From Betaproteobacteria bacterium (GTDB taxonomy: Bacteria; Pseudomonadota; Gammaproteobacteria; Burkholderiales; SG8-39), in contig SCTX01000071.1 in assembly GCA_004298385.1 (NCBI GenBank), positions 1 to 46,812 of the forward strand: a stretch of 46,812 bases of DNA. Reading direction: 5' to 3'. A program made the position numbers and the translations under genes. This document shows positions 6,923 to 15,560 of the stretch, in pieces (within the stretch, counting starts at the first letter, position 1; every line of letters begins with the position of its first letter). Below the pieces are notes generated by a model. The model saw nothing but the letters and a program-made list of their open reading frames with translations. It ran no database searches and was not told the DNA's origin.

Positions 6923-8125
6923 ATGCAAAAGAAAGTGATTGCCCTGGCCATTGCTGGCCTGTTTTCCGGCGCGGCTTTCGCGCAGTCGGCAAATGTAACG
7001 TTGTACGGCGTCGCCGACGTCGGTGTCGTCGTGGATAACTCCGGTTACGGCAACAAGGTAGGCGTCACCAGCGGCGGCGGCAACACCAGCCGTATCGGCT
7101 TAAAGGGCAGCGAAGACCTGGGCAACGGCCTCTCGGCGATTTTCACCCTGGAATCCGGTGTCCAGCTTGACACCGGTGTCACGGGTGGCGGCGCCGTGGC
7201 GCCAGGTCTTAATAAGGCCCAAGTCAGCTCCGGGTTCGGTGGCCAATATATCAACAACGCGGGTACCGGCGGTGCCGTCTGGTCGCGCCAAGCCTGGGCC
7301 GGCCTCAGCAGCAAGACGTTGGGTACGCTGACCTTCGGGAAACAATACAGCCCGATGGTGCCGGTATATTACGCCATCGACACATTCAGCTTCGCTACGG
7401 CCGGCACCATGTTCAGCGCCATGGCCTACATCCCGGGCTACACCACCCGCCCGAACAACGCCGCCAAATACGTCTCGCCCAAATTCTTCAATGGCTGGCA
7501 AGTCGAAGCCATGCTCACCTCGGGCACCGAGAACAACGTGCAAGGCGACGATCAGGCCCTTGGCGTTTCCGACAAGGCCGGCAGGCTGTCCGGCTTGAAC
7601 GTGTTCTACAGTCAAGGCCCGCTTAACCTGGGCCTTGCCTATCACAACAATAACGGCAATAACCCGATCACGGCCGTGCAGAGTAAGGTTATCAGTTCCC
7701 AGGGATGGGTACTGGGCGGCAACTACGACTTCGGTATGCTTAAACTCTACGCCGGCTATGGCCGAGGCAAAGAGCGCGATCGCGCCGTGGCGCTTGTAGC
7801 TCTCCCCCTTATACCGGCGGAGGCGAACGCATGGCACATCGGTATCAACGTTCCGGCTGGCAGAGGCAACGTTCTGCTCGGCTACTCGAAGCTGAACGAC
7901 AAAACCTACAATTTACCCGGCGCGAACTTCAAGGCCTGGGCACTCGGTTACCGCTACCCCTTGAGCAAACGCACCATGCTCTACACCACCTACACCAAAG
8001 GCGACAACGACACAAACGCCACGCGTCCGCTGCTCTCAGCGGGCGACACCGCCGCCTTGGTTACTCCCGCCAAGGCAGGTTTCGATCCCAGCCGTTGGGA
8101 TTTCGGCATGAGCCATTCCTTCTGA
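6923..8125 (+). CDS. Outer-membrane porin, OmpC/Burkholderiales type
   Basis: The 400-residue protein has a Sec signal peptide (MQKKVIALAIAGLFSGAAFA, cleaved before Q21) and begins the mature chain with SANVTLYGVADVGV, the hallmark of betaproteobacterial trimeric general porins. The body alternates aromatic and polar residues (SRIGLKGSEDLGNGLSAIF) as in a 16-strand barrel, and the chain ends FGMSHSF with the terminal Phe used by the BAM machinery. The Shine-Dalgarno AAGGA stands about 8 bases before the ATG. The gene is alone: about 180 bases without a gene precede it and a strong terminator follows. Confidence 0.95.
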   Translation: MQKKVIALAIAGLFSGAAFAQSANVTLYGVADVGVVVDNSGYGNKVGVTSGGGNTSRIGLKGSEDLGNGLSAIFTLESGVQLDTGVTGGGAVAPGLNKAQVSSGFGGQYINNAGTGGAVWSRQAWAGLSSKTLGTLTFGKQYSPMVPVYYAIDTFSFATAGTMFSAMAYIPGYTTRPNNAAKYVSPKFFNGWQVEAMLTSGTENNVQGDDQALGVSDKAGRLSGLNVFYSQGPLNLGLAYHNNNGNNPITAVQSKVISSQGWVLGGNYDFGMLKLYAGYGRGKERDRAVALVALPLIPAEANAWHIGINVPAGRGNVLLGYSKLNDKTYNLPGANFKAWALGYRYPLSKRTMLYTTYTKGDNDTNATRPLLSAGDTAALVTPAKAGFDPSRWDFGMSHSF

Positions 8126-8150
8126 TCGGTTCATTTCGATCCGAGGCCGC

Positions 8151-8179
8151 AACGGCCGCCTTCCGGCGGCCGTTTTTTT
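8151..8179 (+). terminator. Rho-independent terminator of the porin gene
   Basis: A perfect 10-bp stem AACGGCCGCC/GGCGGCCGTT with a TTCC loop is followed by a run of T. It begins 25 bases after the porin stop codon. Confidence 0.93.
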
Positions 8180-8284
8180 GTTTCGCTTCGTTTTCGCTTC
8201 GTTTTCCCGGCACGCGCCGCATGCCTCCCGGCATGACATGGCCGCCATCACTTTCGATATTTTCCGCATCGCAGGCCGTAGCCC

Positions 8285-8314
8285 CCGTCGCCGGGCGACA
8301 CCCCCCGGCGACGG
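8285..8314. repeat. Hairpin between the convergent porin and Sel1 genes
   Basis: CCGTCGCCGGG and CCCGGCGACGG form an 11-bp perfect stem with an 8-base loop. There is no T-run on either side, so it is not a standard terminator. It lies 59 bases after the end of the Sel1 gene in that gene's direction and may protect the 3' end of the trp-operon transcript. Confidence 0.5.
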
Positions 8315-8372
8315 AAGATGGGGAAGAGAAGATTCGGGTCAAGCCCGGCAGGTGAACGCGCGCAAGCCGCCG

Positions 8373-9836
8373 CTACGACGGCGTTTGCCAGTCGCGGATA
8401 AACAGCGCAGGGTCGATCTGCGCGCCCAACAGACTTGTCAGCCGGCGCGCGCGGGCGCGGGTCGTCCCTTCAAGCGCCTCCTGCTCGCCCTTGAAGGACG
8501 GCGGGGCCGGCGCCACCGCCGCGCGCAGCGCCGCGCGCTGCTCCTCGGTTTCCACCCGCACCAGCCGCCACGGCTTGTAGCTGAAGTGGTGTCGGAGGTC
8601 GGCGAGCAAGCACCATCCCTGATCCGCGCCCGAGGGATCGATGAAGAGCGCCTCACGCGTCGTCAGTCCGAAGCGGGCAGCCAGCCCCAAGTGCGCCGCC
8701 AGACGCGGGTGCCGTTGCGCCAACTGCGGCAGCAACCGCGCCTGCGCTACGAGCGCGGCCGCCGGCCACGGCGGCGCCCGATCGGCGATGGTGTCGATCA
8801 GGGTTTCAGCCTCCGCGCGCGTCTCCCGCGCCTCCCGCGCCGCGTGAAGCCAGTGGCCGGCCTCCAGCCAGGCTTCGGGGTGGTCGCGCCGGGCGATCAA
8901 TCGCCGCGCCAGCTTGACCTGTGCCGGCGCAGCCCCGGCGTGCGCCGCTGCTTCCAGGTGCAGCCTTGCCAGTCGCAAATCGCGTCCCGCGTGGCCGGGC
9001 TGCTCGTAGATCTGCGCCAAGTCCCAATGCGCCTCGGCGACGTTTTGCGCTGCCGCTCGGGCAAGGTATTCGACCGCTTTCTGCGGCGAGTGCGGGGCCG
9101 CGCCCTCCAATTCCGGACCGCGCAACCAGCGGGCATGCAAGCGGCCCAACAGCCACAGTGCGCGCGGCTGATCACGCCGGGCAGCGCCGACTAACCAGCG
9201 CCGGGCCTCGCGCAGGCGTTCACCTGTAGGGGCTTGCAACAATCGCTCGGCGAGCCGTGCCATCGCTTCGGTATCGCCCTCTTGCGCCAGTTGGCGCAAC
9301 CAGGGTTCCGCCGCGACATCGCCCGCGCGCCACAATAGATCGGCCAGCGGCCGCACGGCGCTCGCTTCGCCCCGTGATACCGCTTCCTCCAGCCAGCGCC
9401 GGCCGGTTTCCTGGGGCTCAAGCTTGGCGTCATCGAGCAGCAATTCGCCTAATTGGCGCGCCGCGCCGGCATGACCTGCCTCGGCAGCCCGGCGAAAACT
9501 CTCGACGGCGGCCCCATGTTGCCCGGCCTGCAGGTAAATGTTCCCCAGGGCAAAGTGAGCCGCCGGGGACCCGGACGCCGCCGCTTCGCGGCATGCGGCC
9601 ACGTAGTCCGTCCTCGCGTCATTCGAAACTGCGCCCGGATGCAGCCGTTCCGCCATTTCCAGGGCGGCCTCGGGATGACCGCCTTTCCATGCGAGTACCA
9701 GCCAATTCAGCGCCGCTGCCGGATTTGCCGCCAGACCCTCGCCGCCGGCCAGGTAAAGGCGCCCGAGCCGGAAACGCGCAACCGAATCGCCTGATCGCGC
9801 CGCTTTGATTAATTTCTGCGCCTCCCGGCTTGCCAT
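8373..9836 (-). CDS. Sel1-repeat (TPR-like) protein
   Basis: The chosen ATG gives 487 residues starting MASREAQKLIKAARSGDS. At least six Sel1-type repeats of about 35 residues are visible, for example ARFRLGRLYLAGGEGLAANP, AAHFALGNIYLQAG, GAARQLGELLL, AMARLAERLL and AHWDLAQIYEQPGHAG. The C-terminal 100 residues (LFIDPSGADQGWCLLAD) are not repeat-like. Sel1 proteins are scaffolds for protein-protein contacts; no client is known here. The gene follows trpC and is probably co-transcribed. An upstream TTG at 9965 overlaps the trpC stop and would add 43 residues, a possible coupled start. Confidence 0.8.
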   Translation of the reverse strand: MASREAQKLIKAARSGDSVARFRLGRLYLAGGEGLAANPAAALNWLVLAWKGGHPEAALEMAERLHPGAVSNDARTDYVAACREAAASGSPAAHFALGNIYLQAGQHGAAVESFRRAAEAGHAGAARQLGELLLDDAKLEPQETGRRWLEEAVSRGEASAVRPLADLLWRAGDVAAEPWLRQLAQEGDTEAMARLAERLLQAPTGERLREARRWLVGAARRDQPRALWLLGRLHARWLRGPELEGAAPHSPQKAVEYLARAAAQNVAEAHWDLAQIYEQPGHAGRDLRLARLHLEAAAHAGAAPAQVKLARRLIARRDHPEAWLEAGHWLHAAREARETRAEAETLIDTIADRAPPWPAAALVAQARLLPQLAQRHPRLAAHLGLAARFGLTTREALFIDPSGADQGWCLLADLRHHFSYKPWRLVRVETEEQRAALRAAVAPAPPSFKGEQEALEGTTRARARRLTSLLGAQIDPALFIRDWQTPS

Positions 9837-9961
9837 GCCCTTAGACGCCGATGAAAAAAGAGCGCGGAACAACTCCCGGCCGGACCGGGCAGCAACCGGT
9901 TCGCGGCAGGCGCCTGAAACAACTCCCGCAATCCGTCGCGGAAAACGTGACTGCTGTTGGA

Positions 9962-10759
9962 TCAATCAATTTGTCGAAAAATATGCTGAAGTTCTACTCC
10001 AGGATCCGGCGCGCGCATCAAGGCCTCCCCCACCAGGAACGCGTGGACGCCGTTCGCGCGCATCAAGGCCGCGTCCGCGCGCGTGCGAATGCCGCTCTCG
10101 GTGATCACCACGCGCCCGGGCGGAATGCGCGGCAACAGCTCGAGCGTGGTCGCGAGACGCGTCTCGAAACTGCGCAGGTCGCGGTTGTTGATGCCGATGA
10201 GCGGGGTGCGCAGCGCCAGCGCCGTCGCGAGCTCGGCGGCGTCGTGCACTTCCACGAGCACCGCCATGCCCAGTTCCTGCGCCGCCGACTCGAGCTCCTG
10301 CATGCGTGCAAGCTCTAGGGCCGCGGCGATGAGCAGGATGCAGTCCGCGCCGAGCGCGCGCGCCTCGAACACCTGATAGACGTCGAGCATGAAGTCCTTG
10401 CGCAGCGCGGGAAGATCGCAGGCGTTTCGCGCCGCCGCCAGGTACTGCGGCTCGCCCTGGAAGAAATCGCGGTCGGTCAGCACCGACAGGCAGGCCGCCC
10501 CGTGCGCGGCATAGCTCGCCGCGATCCCGGCCGGATCGAAATCCGCGCGCAACAGGCCCTTGCTCGGGCTGGCCTTCTTTATTTCGGCGATCACCGCCGC
10601 GCGGCCGGCGGCGATTTTGGCCCTGAGCGCGCCGGCAAAATCGCGCGGCGGCGGCGCTCCCCGCGCCTCGTCGCGCACGCGCCCGAGTGGCCGCTCGCGT
10701 TTCACCGCGGCGACTTCTTCGGCTTTGCGCGCGAGAATCTGGTTCAGGATGTCGGACAT
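9962..10759 (-). CDS. trpC: Indole-3-glycerol phosphate synthase
   Basis: TrpC closes the indole ring from CdRP in tryptophan biosynthesis. The 265-residue TIM barrel shows [10 protein letters not shown] (catalytic Lys), [25 protein letters not shown] and ITESGI, all standard. It is a stand-alone TrpC without the TrpF domain seen in enterobacteria. It follows trpD with a 67-base gap that holds a CTAG-rich inverted repeat, and precedes the Sel1 gene. Confidence 0.97.
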   Translation of the reverse strand: MSDILNQILARKAEEVAAVKRERPLGRVRDEARGAPPPRDFAGALRAKIAAGRAAVIAEIKKASPSKGLLRADFDPAGIAASYAAHGAACLSVLTDRDFFQGEPQYLAAARNACDLPALRKDFMLDVYQVFEARALGADCILLIAAALELARMQELESAAQELGMAVLVEVHDAAELATALALRTPLIGINNRDLRSFETRLATTLELLPRIPPGRVVITESGIRTRADAALMRANGVHAFLVGEALMRAPDPGVELQHIFRQID

Positions 10760-10763
10760 GAGA

Positions 10764-10837
10764 AGAGACTAGATACTAGTGTCTAGAAACTGTAAAAAAC
10801 GCCGGGCATTTTTGAGTCTCTAATCTCTAGTTTCTAG
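10764..10837. repeat. CTAG-rich inverted repeat inside the trp operon
   Basis: Five CTAG tetramers occur in 74 bases. AGAGACT (10764) pairs with AGTCTCT (10815), and CTAGAAACT (10783) pairs with AGTTTCTAG (10829-10837). The right arm covers the trpD stop codon (TAG) and the last codons of trpD. CTAG is generally scarce in proteobacterial DNA, so the cluster stands out. It may be an intergenic repeat family or an RNA-processing site. Confidence 0.6.
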
Positions 10838-11864
10838 GTCCGAGCTTCTGCGTCAGTTGCGCGAACTGGTCCAGCTTGGCCCGCGCCGCGCCGCCGGCGA
10901 TGGCTTCGAACGCCTGTTCCACGCCCTCTTCCATGCTCGCCGCTTGATCCGCGACGTAGATGGCGGCGCCGGCATTGAGCGCGACGATGTCGCGCGCCGC
11001 ACCTATTTTGTTTTCGAGCGCGCCCAGCACCATGGCGCGGGATTGCTCCACCGTTTCCACGCACAGCGCGCGCGGGTCGTGCAGCGGCAGGCCGAAGCGC
11101 TCCGGATGCAGCGTGTACTCCTCGATGCGGCCGTCCTTCAGCTCGCCGATCATGGTTTTGCCGCTAATCGAGATTTCGTCCAGCCCTTCGAGGCCGAACA
11201 CGGTCATGGCGTGGCGCGCCCCCAGGCGCTGCAGCACGCGGATCTGGATCCCCACCAGATCGGGATGAAACACGCCCATCAACTGGGCCGGCGCGCCGGC
11301 CGGATTGGTGAGCGGCCCGAGTATGTTGAATAGGGTCCTCACCCCCAGCTCGCGCCGCACCGGCGCGGCGTGCTTCATCGCCGTGTGGTGGTTGGGTGCG
11401 AACATGAAACCGACGCCGACTTCGGCTATGCATTGCGCCACCTGCGCCGGGCTAAGGTTGATGTTGACCCCCAGCGCCTCGAGCACGTCGGCGCTGCCCG
11501 ACTGCGAGGACACGGCGCGCCCGCCGTGCTTGGCCACGCGCGCCCCCGCGGCGGCGGCAACGAAAATGGCCGCGGTCGAGATGTTGAAGGTGCGCGCGCC
11601 GTCGCCGCCGGTGCCGACCACGTCCACCAGGTTGTGCGCATCCCCGACCTCGACCTTGGTCGCGAGTTCGCGCATCACCTGAGCCGCGGCGGTGATCTCG
11701 CCTATGGTTTCCTTTTTTACCCGCAGCGCGATGGTGATGGCCGCGATCATAACCGGCGACAGCTTCCCGCTCATGATCTGGCGCATCAGATCGAGCATCT
11801 CGTCGTGAAAAATCTCGCGGTGCTCGATCGCGCGTGTGAGCGCTTCCTGTGCAGTTATGGACAT
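10827..11864 (-). CDS. trpD: Anthranilate phosphoribosyltransferase
   Basis: TrpD transfers phosphoribose from PRPP to anthranilate. The 345-residue product has the PRPP loop [37 protein letters not shown] and the anthranilate-binding stretch [12 protein letters not shown]. The start MSITAQEAL is typical. The last codons and the stop lie inside the CTAG-rich repeat. A 77-bp palindromic element separates it from trpG upstream. Confidence 0.97.
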   Translation of the reverse strand: MSITAQEALTRAIEHREIFHDEMLDLMRQIMSGKLSPVMIAAITIALRVKKETIGEITAAAQVMRELATKVEVGDAHNLVDVVGTGGDGARTFNISTAAIFVAAAAGARVAKHGGRAVSSQSGSADVLEALGVNINLSPAQVAQCIAEVGVGFMFAPNHHTAMKHAAPVRRELGVRTLFNILGPLTNPAGAPAQLMGVFHPDLVGIQIRVLQRLGARHAMTVFGLEGLDEISISGKTMIGELKDGRIEEYTLHPERFGLPLHDPRALCVETVEQSRAMVLGALENKIGAARDIVALNAGAAIYVADQAASMEEGVEQAFEAIAGGAARAKLDQFAQLTQKLGPRN

Positions 11865-11904
11865 GGTTCTATGCCTTATCTATGAGGCCATTTCACAATT
11901 AGCG

Positions 11905-11981
11905 GTCATTCCGAAGCCGAAGGCCGAGGAATCTGCTTTTTCTTGGTTCAAAAGCAGATTCCCCGCTATGCTCGGAATGAC
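11905..11981. repeat. 77-bp palindromic intergenic element between trpG and trpD
   Basis: The element begins GTCATTCCGA and ends TCGGAATGAC. Inside, GGAATCTGCTTTT (11928-11940) pairs perfectly with AAAAGCAGATTCC (11950-11962) around a 9-base loop. The outer and inner arms are joined by less well paired segments containing GCCGAAG and GCTATGC. From memory, elements of this GTCATTCCGAxxxAAG...GGAATCTG type are scattered in many bacterial genomes as MITE- or REP-like repeats. It sits within the operon, so the transcript would carry a long hairpin between trpG and trpD. Confidence 0.75.
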
Positions 11982-11995
11982 AATTCTTGGCAGTG

Positions 11996-12568
11996 TCATT
12001 CTGCATTTCGCTCTAAGAAGTTTTTCAGCAGCGCGTGGCCGTGTTCGGTGAGTATCGATTCGGGATGGAACTGCACGCCCTCGAGCGCGAACTGCCGGTG
12101 GCGCACGCCCATGATTTCGCCGTCTTCGCTCTCGGCGGTGATCTCAAGGCAATCCGGGAGGCTGGCGCGCTCGATCGCGAGCGAATGATAGCGCGTCGCC
12201 AGGAACGGCGAGGGCAGCCCGGCGAACACGCCCTTCGATGCGTGGCGGATGGCGGAGGTCTTGCCGTGCATCACCCTGCCCGCGTGGACGATGCGGGCGC
12301 CGAAGGCCTGGCCGATCGCCTGATGCCCGAGGCACACGCCGAGGATGGGCAGCTTGCCAGCGAACGCGCGCACCAGGGGCACCGAGATGCCGGCCTCATT
12401 TGGGGTGCACGGGCCGGGCGAGATGACGATGCGCGCGGGTCCGAGCGCGGCGATTCCGGCGAGATCGATGGCGTCGTTGCGCACCACCCGCACCTCCTCG
12501 CCCAGTTCGCCGAAATACTGCGCCAGGTTATAGGTGAAGGAGTCGTAATTGTCGATCAGCAGCAGCAT
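11996..12568 (-). CDS. trpG: Anthranilate synthase glutaminase subunit
   Basis: TrpG supplies ammonia from glutamine to TrpE; the same class serves in folate synthesis as PabA. The 190-residue class I amidotransferase has [19 protein letters not shown], the oxyanion region [11 protein letters not shown], the nucleophile elbow [14 protein letters not shown] and the late QFHPES. I start at the ATG at 12568, two bases after the trpE stop, rather than at the upstream frame extension. The tight spacing to trpE indicates balanced translation of the two subunits. Confidence 0.97.
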   Translation of the reverse strand: MLLLIDNYDSFTYNLAQYFGELGEEVRVVRNDAIDLAGIAALGPARIVISPGPCTPNEAGISVPLVRAFAGKLPILGVCLGHQAIGQAFGARIVHAGRVMHGKTSAIRHASKGVFAGLPSPFLATRYHSLAIERASLPDCLEITAESEDGEIMGVRHRQFALEGVQFHPESILTEHGHALLKNFLERNAE

Positions 12569-12570
12569 GA

Positions 12571-14049
12571 TCAGTCCTCCAGCCTGGTGTCCAGGCCGGC
12601 TGAGGCCATTTCGGCCGCGCGCAGCACGGCGCGCGCCTTGTTCAGCGTTTCCTGCCATTCGGAGGCGGGGTCGGAATCGGCGACGATGCCGCCGCCTGCC
12701 TGCAGGTAGAGCACGCGGTCCTTGATCAGAGCGGTGCGCAATGTAATCGCCAGGTCCATATCGCCGTGAAAGCCGAGATAGCCGACGGCGCCGGCGTAGA
12801 TGCCGCGCTTCACCGGTTCCAGCTCGTCGATGATTTCCATGGCGCGCACCTTGGGCGCGCCCGACACCGTGCCCGCCGGAAAACTCGCGCGCAGCACGGC
12901 CATCGCATCCAGCCCCTGGCGCAGCCTGCCCTCGACGTTGGAGACGATGTGCATGACATGCGAATAGCGCTCGATCACCATGTTCTCGGTCACGCGCACC
13001 GTGCCGGTACGGGCGACGCGGCCGACGTCGTTGCGCCCCAGATCCATCAGCATGACGTGCTCGGCGCGCTCCTTCGGATCGGCGAGAAGTTCGGCCGCGA
13101 GCGCCTCGTCCTCCTCGGCCGTTTTGCCGCGCGGACGCGTGCCGGCGATCGGCCGCAGCGTAACCTTGTCGCCCTCCAGCCGCACCAGGATTTCGGGCGA
13201 CGCGCCGACGACGTGAAAGTCCTCGAAGTCGAAGTAAAACATGTAGGGGGAGGGGTTGAGCGTGCGCAACGCCCGGTACAGCGCCAGCGGTTCGGCCGCG
13301 AACGGCCGCGACAGGCGCTGCGACAGCACCACCTGCATGACGTCGCCGTCGTGGATGTAACGTTTGGCGCGCTCGACCGCCGCCTTGAAACCGGCCTCGC
13401 CGAAGACCGATTGCGCGCTTTCGGCCGCCCGCGGCGTTTCCGCCGGAATCCGCGCCGGCGAGCGCAGCGCGGCCAGCAATTCGCGCAGGCGCGCGCGCGC
13501 CTTCTGATACGCGAGCGGCACTTCCGGCTCGGCGTACACCACCAGAGTCAGCTTTCCCGAAAGATTGTCGACGATGGCAAGCTCTTCCGACAGCAGGAGC
13601 AGGATGTCGGGCGTGCCGAGCGAATCCGGCGGCGTAGAAAGCCCGAGGCGCGGCTCGATGTAGCGTACCGTGTCATAGCCGAAGCAGCCAACCAGCCCGC
13701 CGCAGAAGCGCGGCAGCCCGGGCAGGGCGGCCACCTTGAAGCGCTGCAGATAGCCGTTGATAAATTCGAGCGGATCGCCATTGTCGGAGCGTTCGGCGAC
13801 GCGGTTGCCGGACAGGACCAGCACCGTTTTGCCGCGGACGTTGATGCGCGTGGACGAGGCGAGGCCGATGAAGGAGTAGCGGCCGAAGCGCTCGCCGCCC
13901 TGCGCCGATTCGAGCAGATAGGAATAGGGCTTGTTGGCCAGCTTGAGATAGGTGGACAGCGGCGTATCGAGATCGGCGAAGGTTTCGAGCACTAGGGGGA
14001 TGCGGTTGAAACCCTGCGCGGCGAGGCGCTTGAATTCGACTTCAGTCAT
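12571..14049 (-). CDS. trpE: Anthranilate synthase component I
   Basis: TrpE makes anthranilate from chorismate with TrpG. The 492-residue product starts [19 protein letters not shown]. It carries the N-terminal feedback site region [19 protein letters not shown], with the LLES motif that binds tryptophan. The C-terminal chorismate-binding domain has [44 protein letters not shown] and AGAVGYLGF. The true start is the ATG at 14049, not the frame opening at 14121. The 152 bases upstream contain no leader peptide rich in Trp codons that I can see. Confidence 0.97.
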   Translation of the reverse strand: MTEVEFKRLAAQGFNRIPLVLETFADLDTPLSTYLKLANKPYSYLLESAQGGERFGRYSFIGLASSTRINVRGKTVLVLSGNRVAERSDNGDPLEFINGYLQRFKVAALPGLPRFCGGLVGCFGYDTVRYIEPRLGLSTPPDSLGTPDILLLLSEELAIVDNLSGKLTLVVYAEPEVPLAYQKARARLRELLAALRSPARIPAETPRAAESAQSVFGEAGFKAAVERAKRYIHDGDVMQVVLSQRLSRPFAAEPLALYRALRTLNPSPYMFYFDFEDFHVVGASPEILVRLEGDKVTLRPIAGTRPRGKTAEEDEALAAELLADPKERAEHVMLMDLGRNDVGRVARTGTVRVTENMVIERYSHVMHIVSNVEGRLRQGLDAMAVLRASFPAGTVSGAPKVRAMEIIDELEPVKRGIYAGAVGYLGFHGDMDLAITLRTALIKDRVLYLQAGGGIVADSDPASEWQETLNKARAVLRAAEMASAGLDTRLED

Positions 14050-14201
14050 GACTGCTCCAAAAACGATCCGGGAAAAGGACACTACGCAACGGGTGGGCGC
14101 GCCAAAGCTTGCGCCCCGCAAAAGGATCTAGCGCCGCCAGCAGCGCCAGCTTTCCCGGGCGCAATGCGCCCATTTCCCGTAGTTTGCCAATTTCACGAGC
14201 G

Positions 14202-14330
14202 TCACGATCGTATGTTTTTGAGGATGTTTGCAGCTTCTGACAGGGAGCCAACTATAGCATCACAGTCCGGATTGTGCACGTCCTCGCCCTCGTTGCGGCC
14301 CTGGGAGACGCACCACACGGCCGGCGGCAT
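14202..14330 (-). pseudogene. Remnant of gph (phosphoglycolate phosphatase C-terminus)
   Basis: In betaproteobacteria gph usually lies between rpe and trpE. Here the 42 codons just after the rpe stop read MPPAVWCVSQGRNEGED and then DCDAIVGSLSEAANIL. This resembles the end of Gph (YGYNEG..., DCDAI..SL.EAA). The HAD catalytic DxDxT and all but the last 40 or so residues are gone, so roughly 500 bases have been lost. It is possible that the short frame is still translated. Confidence 0.6.
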
Positions 14331-14337
14331 GCTCGGG

Positions 14338-15003
14338 CTAAACGGTCTGAATCGCCGCGCGCATGGCGGCGATGGCCACCCTGTAGTCCGTGGCGCCGAA
14401 GATGGCGGAGCCGGCGACGAAGGTGTCGGCCCCGGCACGCGCGATCCCGGCGATGTTATCCGCGTTCACGCCGCCATCGACTTCGAGCATGATCTCGCGC
14501 CCGCAGAGGTCTATGCGGCGGCGGACTTCGGCCAACTTGGCGAGCACGTGCGGGATGAACTTCTGCCCGCCGAAACCGGGATTCACCGACATGATCAGCA
14601 CCAGGTCGAGCCGGTGGAGCACATGATCGAGGTGGTCCAAGGGCGTACCCGGATTGAACGCCAGGCCAGCCTTGCAGCCATGTTCCTGGATCAGTCCGAT
14701 GGTGCGATCGACATGCTCGCTCGCCTCCGGATGGAAGCTGATGATGTCGGCGCCGGCGCGCGCGAAGTCGGGCACGATGCGGTCCACCGGTTTTACCATC
14801 AGGTGCACGTCGATGGGCGCCTTGGTCAGCGGCCGTATCGCCTTGCACACCAGCGGGCCGATGCTCAGATTGGGCACGTAATGGTTGTCCATCACGTCGA
14901 AATGGATCATATCGGCGCCGGCGGCGATCACGCCCATCACCTCCTCGCCCAGTCTGGCGAAGTCGGCGGAAAGTATGCTCGGCGCGATGCGGTAAGTAGG
15001 CAT
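14338..15003 (-). CDS. rpe: Ribulose-phosphate 3-epimerase
   Basis: Rpe interconverts ribulose-5-phosphate and xylulose-5-phosphate in the pentose phosphate and Calvin cycles. The 221-residue TIM barrel begins [22 protein letters not shown] and shows [29 protein letters not shown] and LEVDGGV, which contain the metal-binding His and Asp residues. It is first in the operon with trpEGDC. It is divergent from apaG with 119 bases between them, where both promoters must lie. Confidence 0.97.
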   Translation of the reverse strand: MPTYRIAPSILSADFARLGEEVMGVIAAGADMIHFDVMDNHYVPNLSIGPLVCKAIRPLTKAPIDVHLMVKPVDRIVPDFARAGADIISFHPEASEHVDRTIGLIQEHGCKAGLAFNPGTPLDHLDHVLHRLDLVLIMSVNPGFGGQKFIPHVLAKLAEVRRRIDLCGREIMLEVDGGVNADNIAGIARAGADTFVAGSAIFGATDYRVAIAAMRAAIQTV

Positions 15004-15122
15004 GGGATCTGTTCGGTGTCCGAAAGTGCTTGTGCGCATTTTACCCCCTCCCCCGAGCGAGCGCCCAAAAAAACGTTCGGCGCCTGCCGGAAAAAAGCGC
15101 CCGTGCGGTGTAAAATGAATTC

Positions 15123-15506
15123 ATGGAATCAGCAAAAAAATACGACGTCAGTGTCTCCACCGAGACCGAATACATTGCCGACCAGTCCGACGAAACGAAG
15201 GACCGCTTCGTCTTCTCCTACACCGTCACCATCCGCAACAGCGGCACCATGCCGGCGCAGTTGATCAGCCGCCACTGGGTCATCACCGACGCGCGCAACC
15301 AGGTGAAGGAAGTGCGCGGCCTGGGCGTGGTCGGCACCCAGCCGCTGCTGAAGCCCGGCGAGAATTTCGCTTACACCAGCGGTACCGCCCTCGCCACGCC
15401 GGTCGGCACCATGCGCGGCAGCTACCAGATGGTGGCCGAGGACGGCACCCAGTTCGACGCCGAAATACCGCGATTCACGCTGTCGGTTCCGCGCGTGCTT
15501 CACTAG
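15123..15506 (+). CDS. apaG: ApaG (Co2+/Mg2+ efflux-associated protein)
   Basis: The 127-residue single-domain beta-sandwich matches ApaG: VSVSTETEYIADQSDE, FSYTVTIRNSGTMPAQLISRHW, GLGVVGTQPLLKPGENFAYTSG and GSYQMVAEDG. ApaG is linked to divalent-cation resistance and to the apaH region in enterobacteria, but its biochemical role is unsettled. It stands alone here, divergent from rpe; this rpe-apaG neighbourhood recurs in betaproteobacteria. Confidence 0.93.
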   Translation: MESAKKYDVSVSTETEYIADQSDETKDRFVFSYTVTIRNSGTMPAQLISRHWVITDARNQVKEVRGLGVVGTQPLLKPGENFAYTSGTALATPVGTMRGSYQMVAEDGTQFDAEIPRFTLSVPRVLH

Positions 15507-15560
15507 ACTCGGCGGGCGCCGCGCTTCGACCGGCGCCGGGTCGCGGCCGATTAGAGCAGG

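Noticed and set aside
8181-8204. Tandem TTTCGCTTCGT words after the porin terminator
   Set aside because: Only two 11-base copies in T-rich sequence following the terminator; too little to call a repeat element.
12766-13995. 409-codon plus-strand frame opposite trpE
   Set aside because: It is antisense to an unambiguous trpE and shows no protein family.
14042-14251. Possible trp leader peptide or small gene upstream of trpE
   Set aside because: The frame overlaps the trpE start, has few Trp codons and no attenuator structure; a leader cannot be supported.
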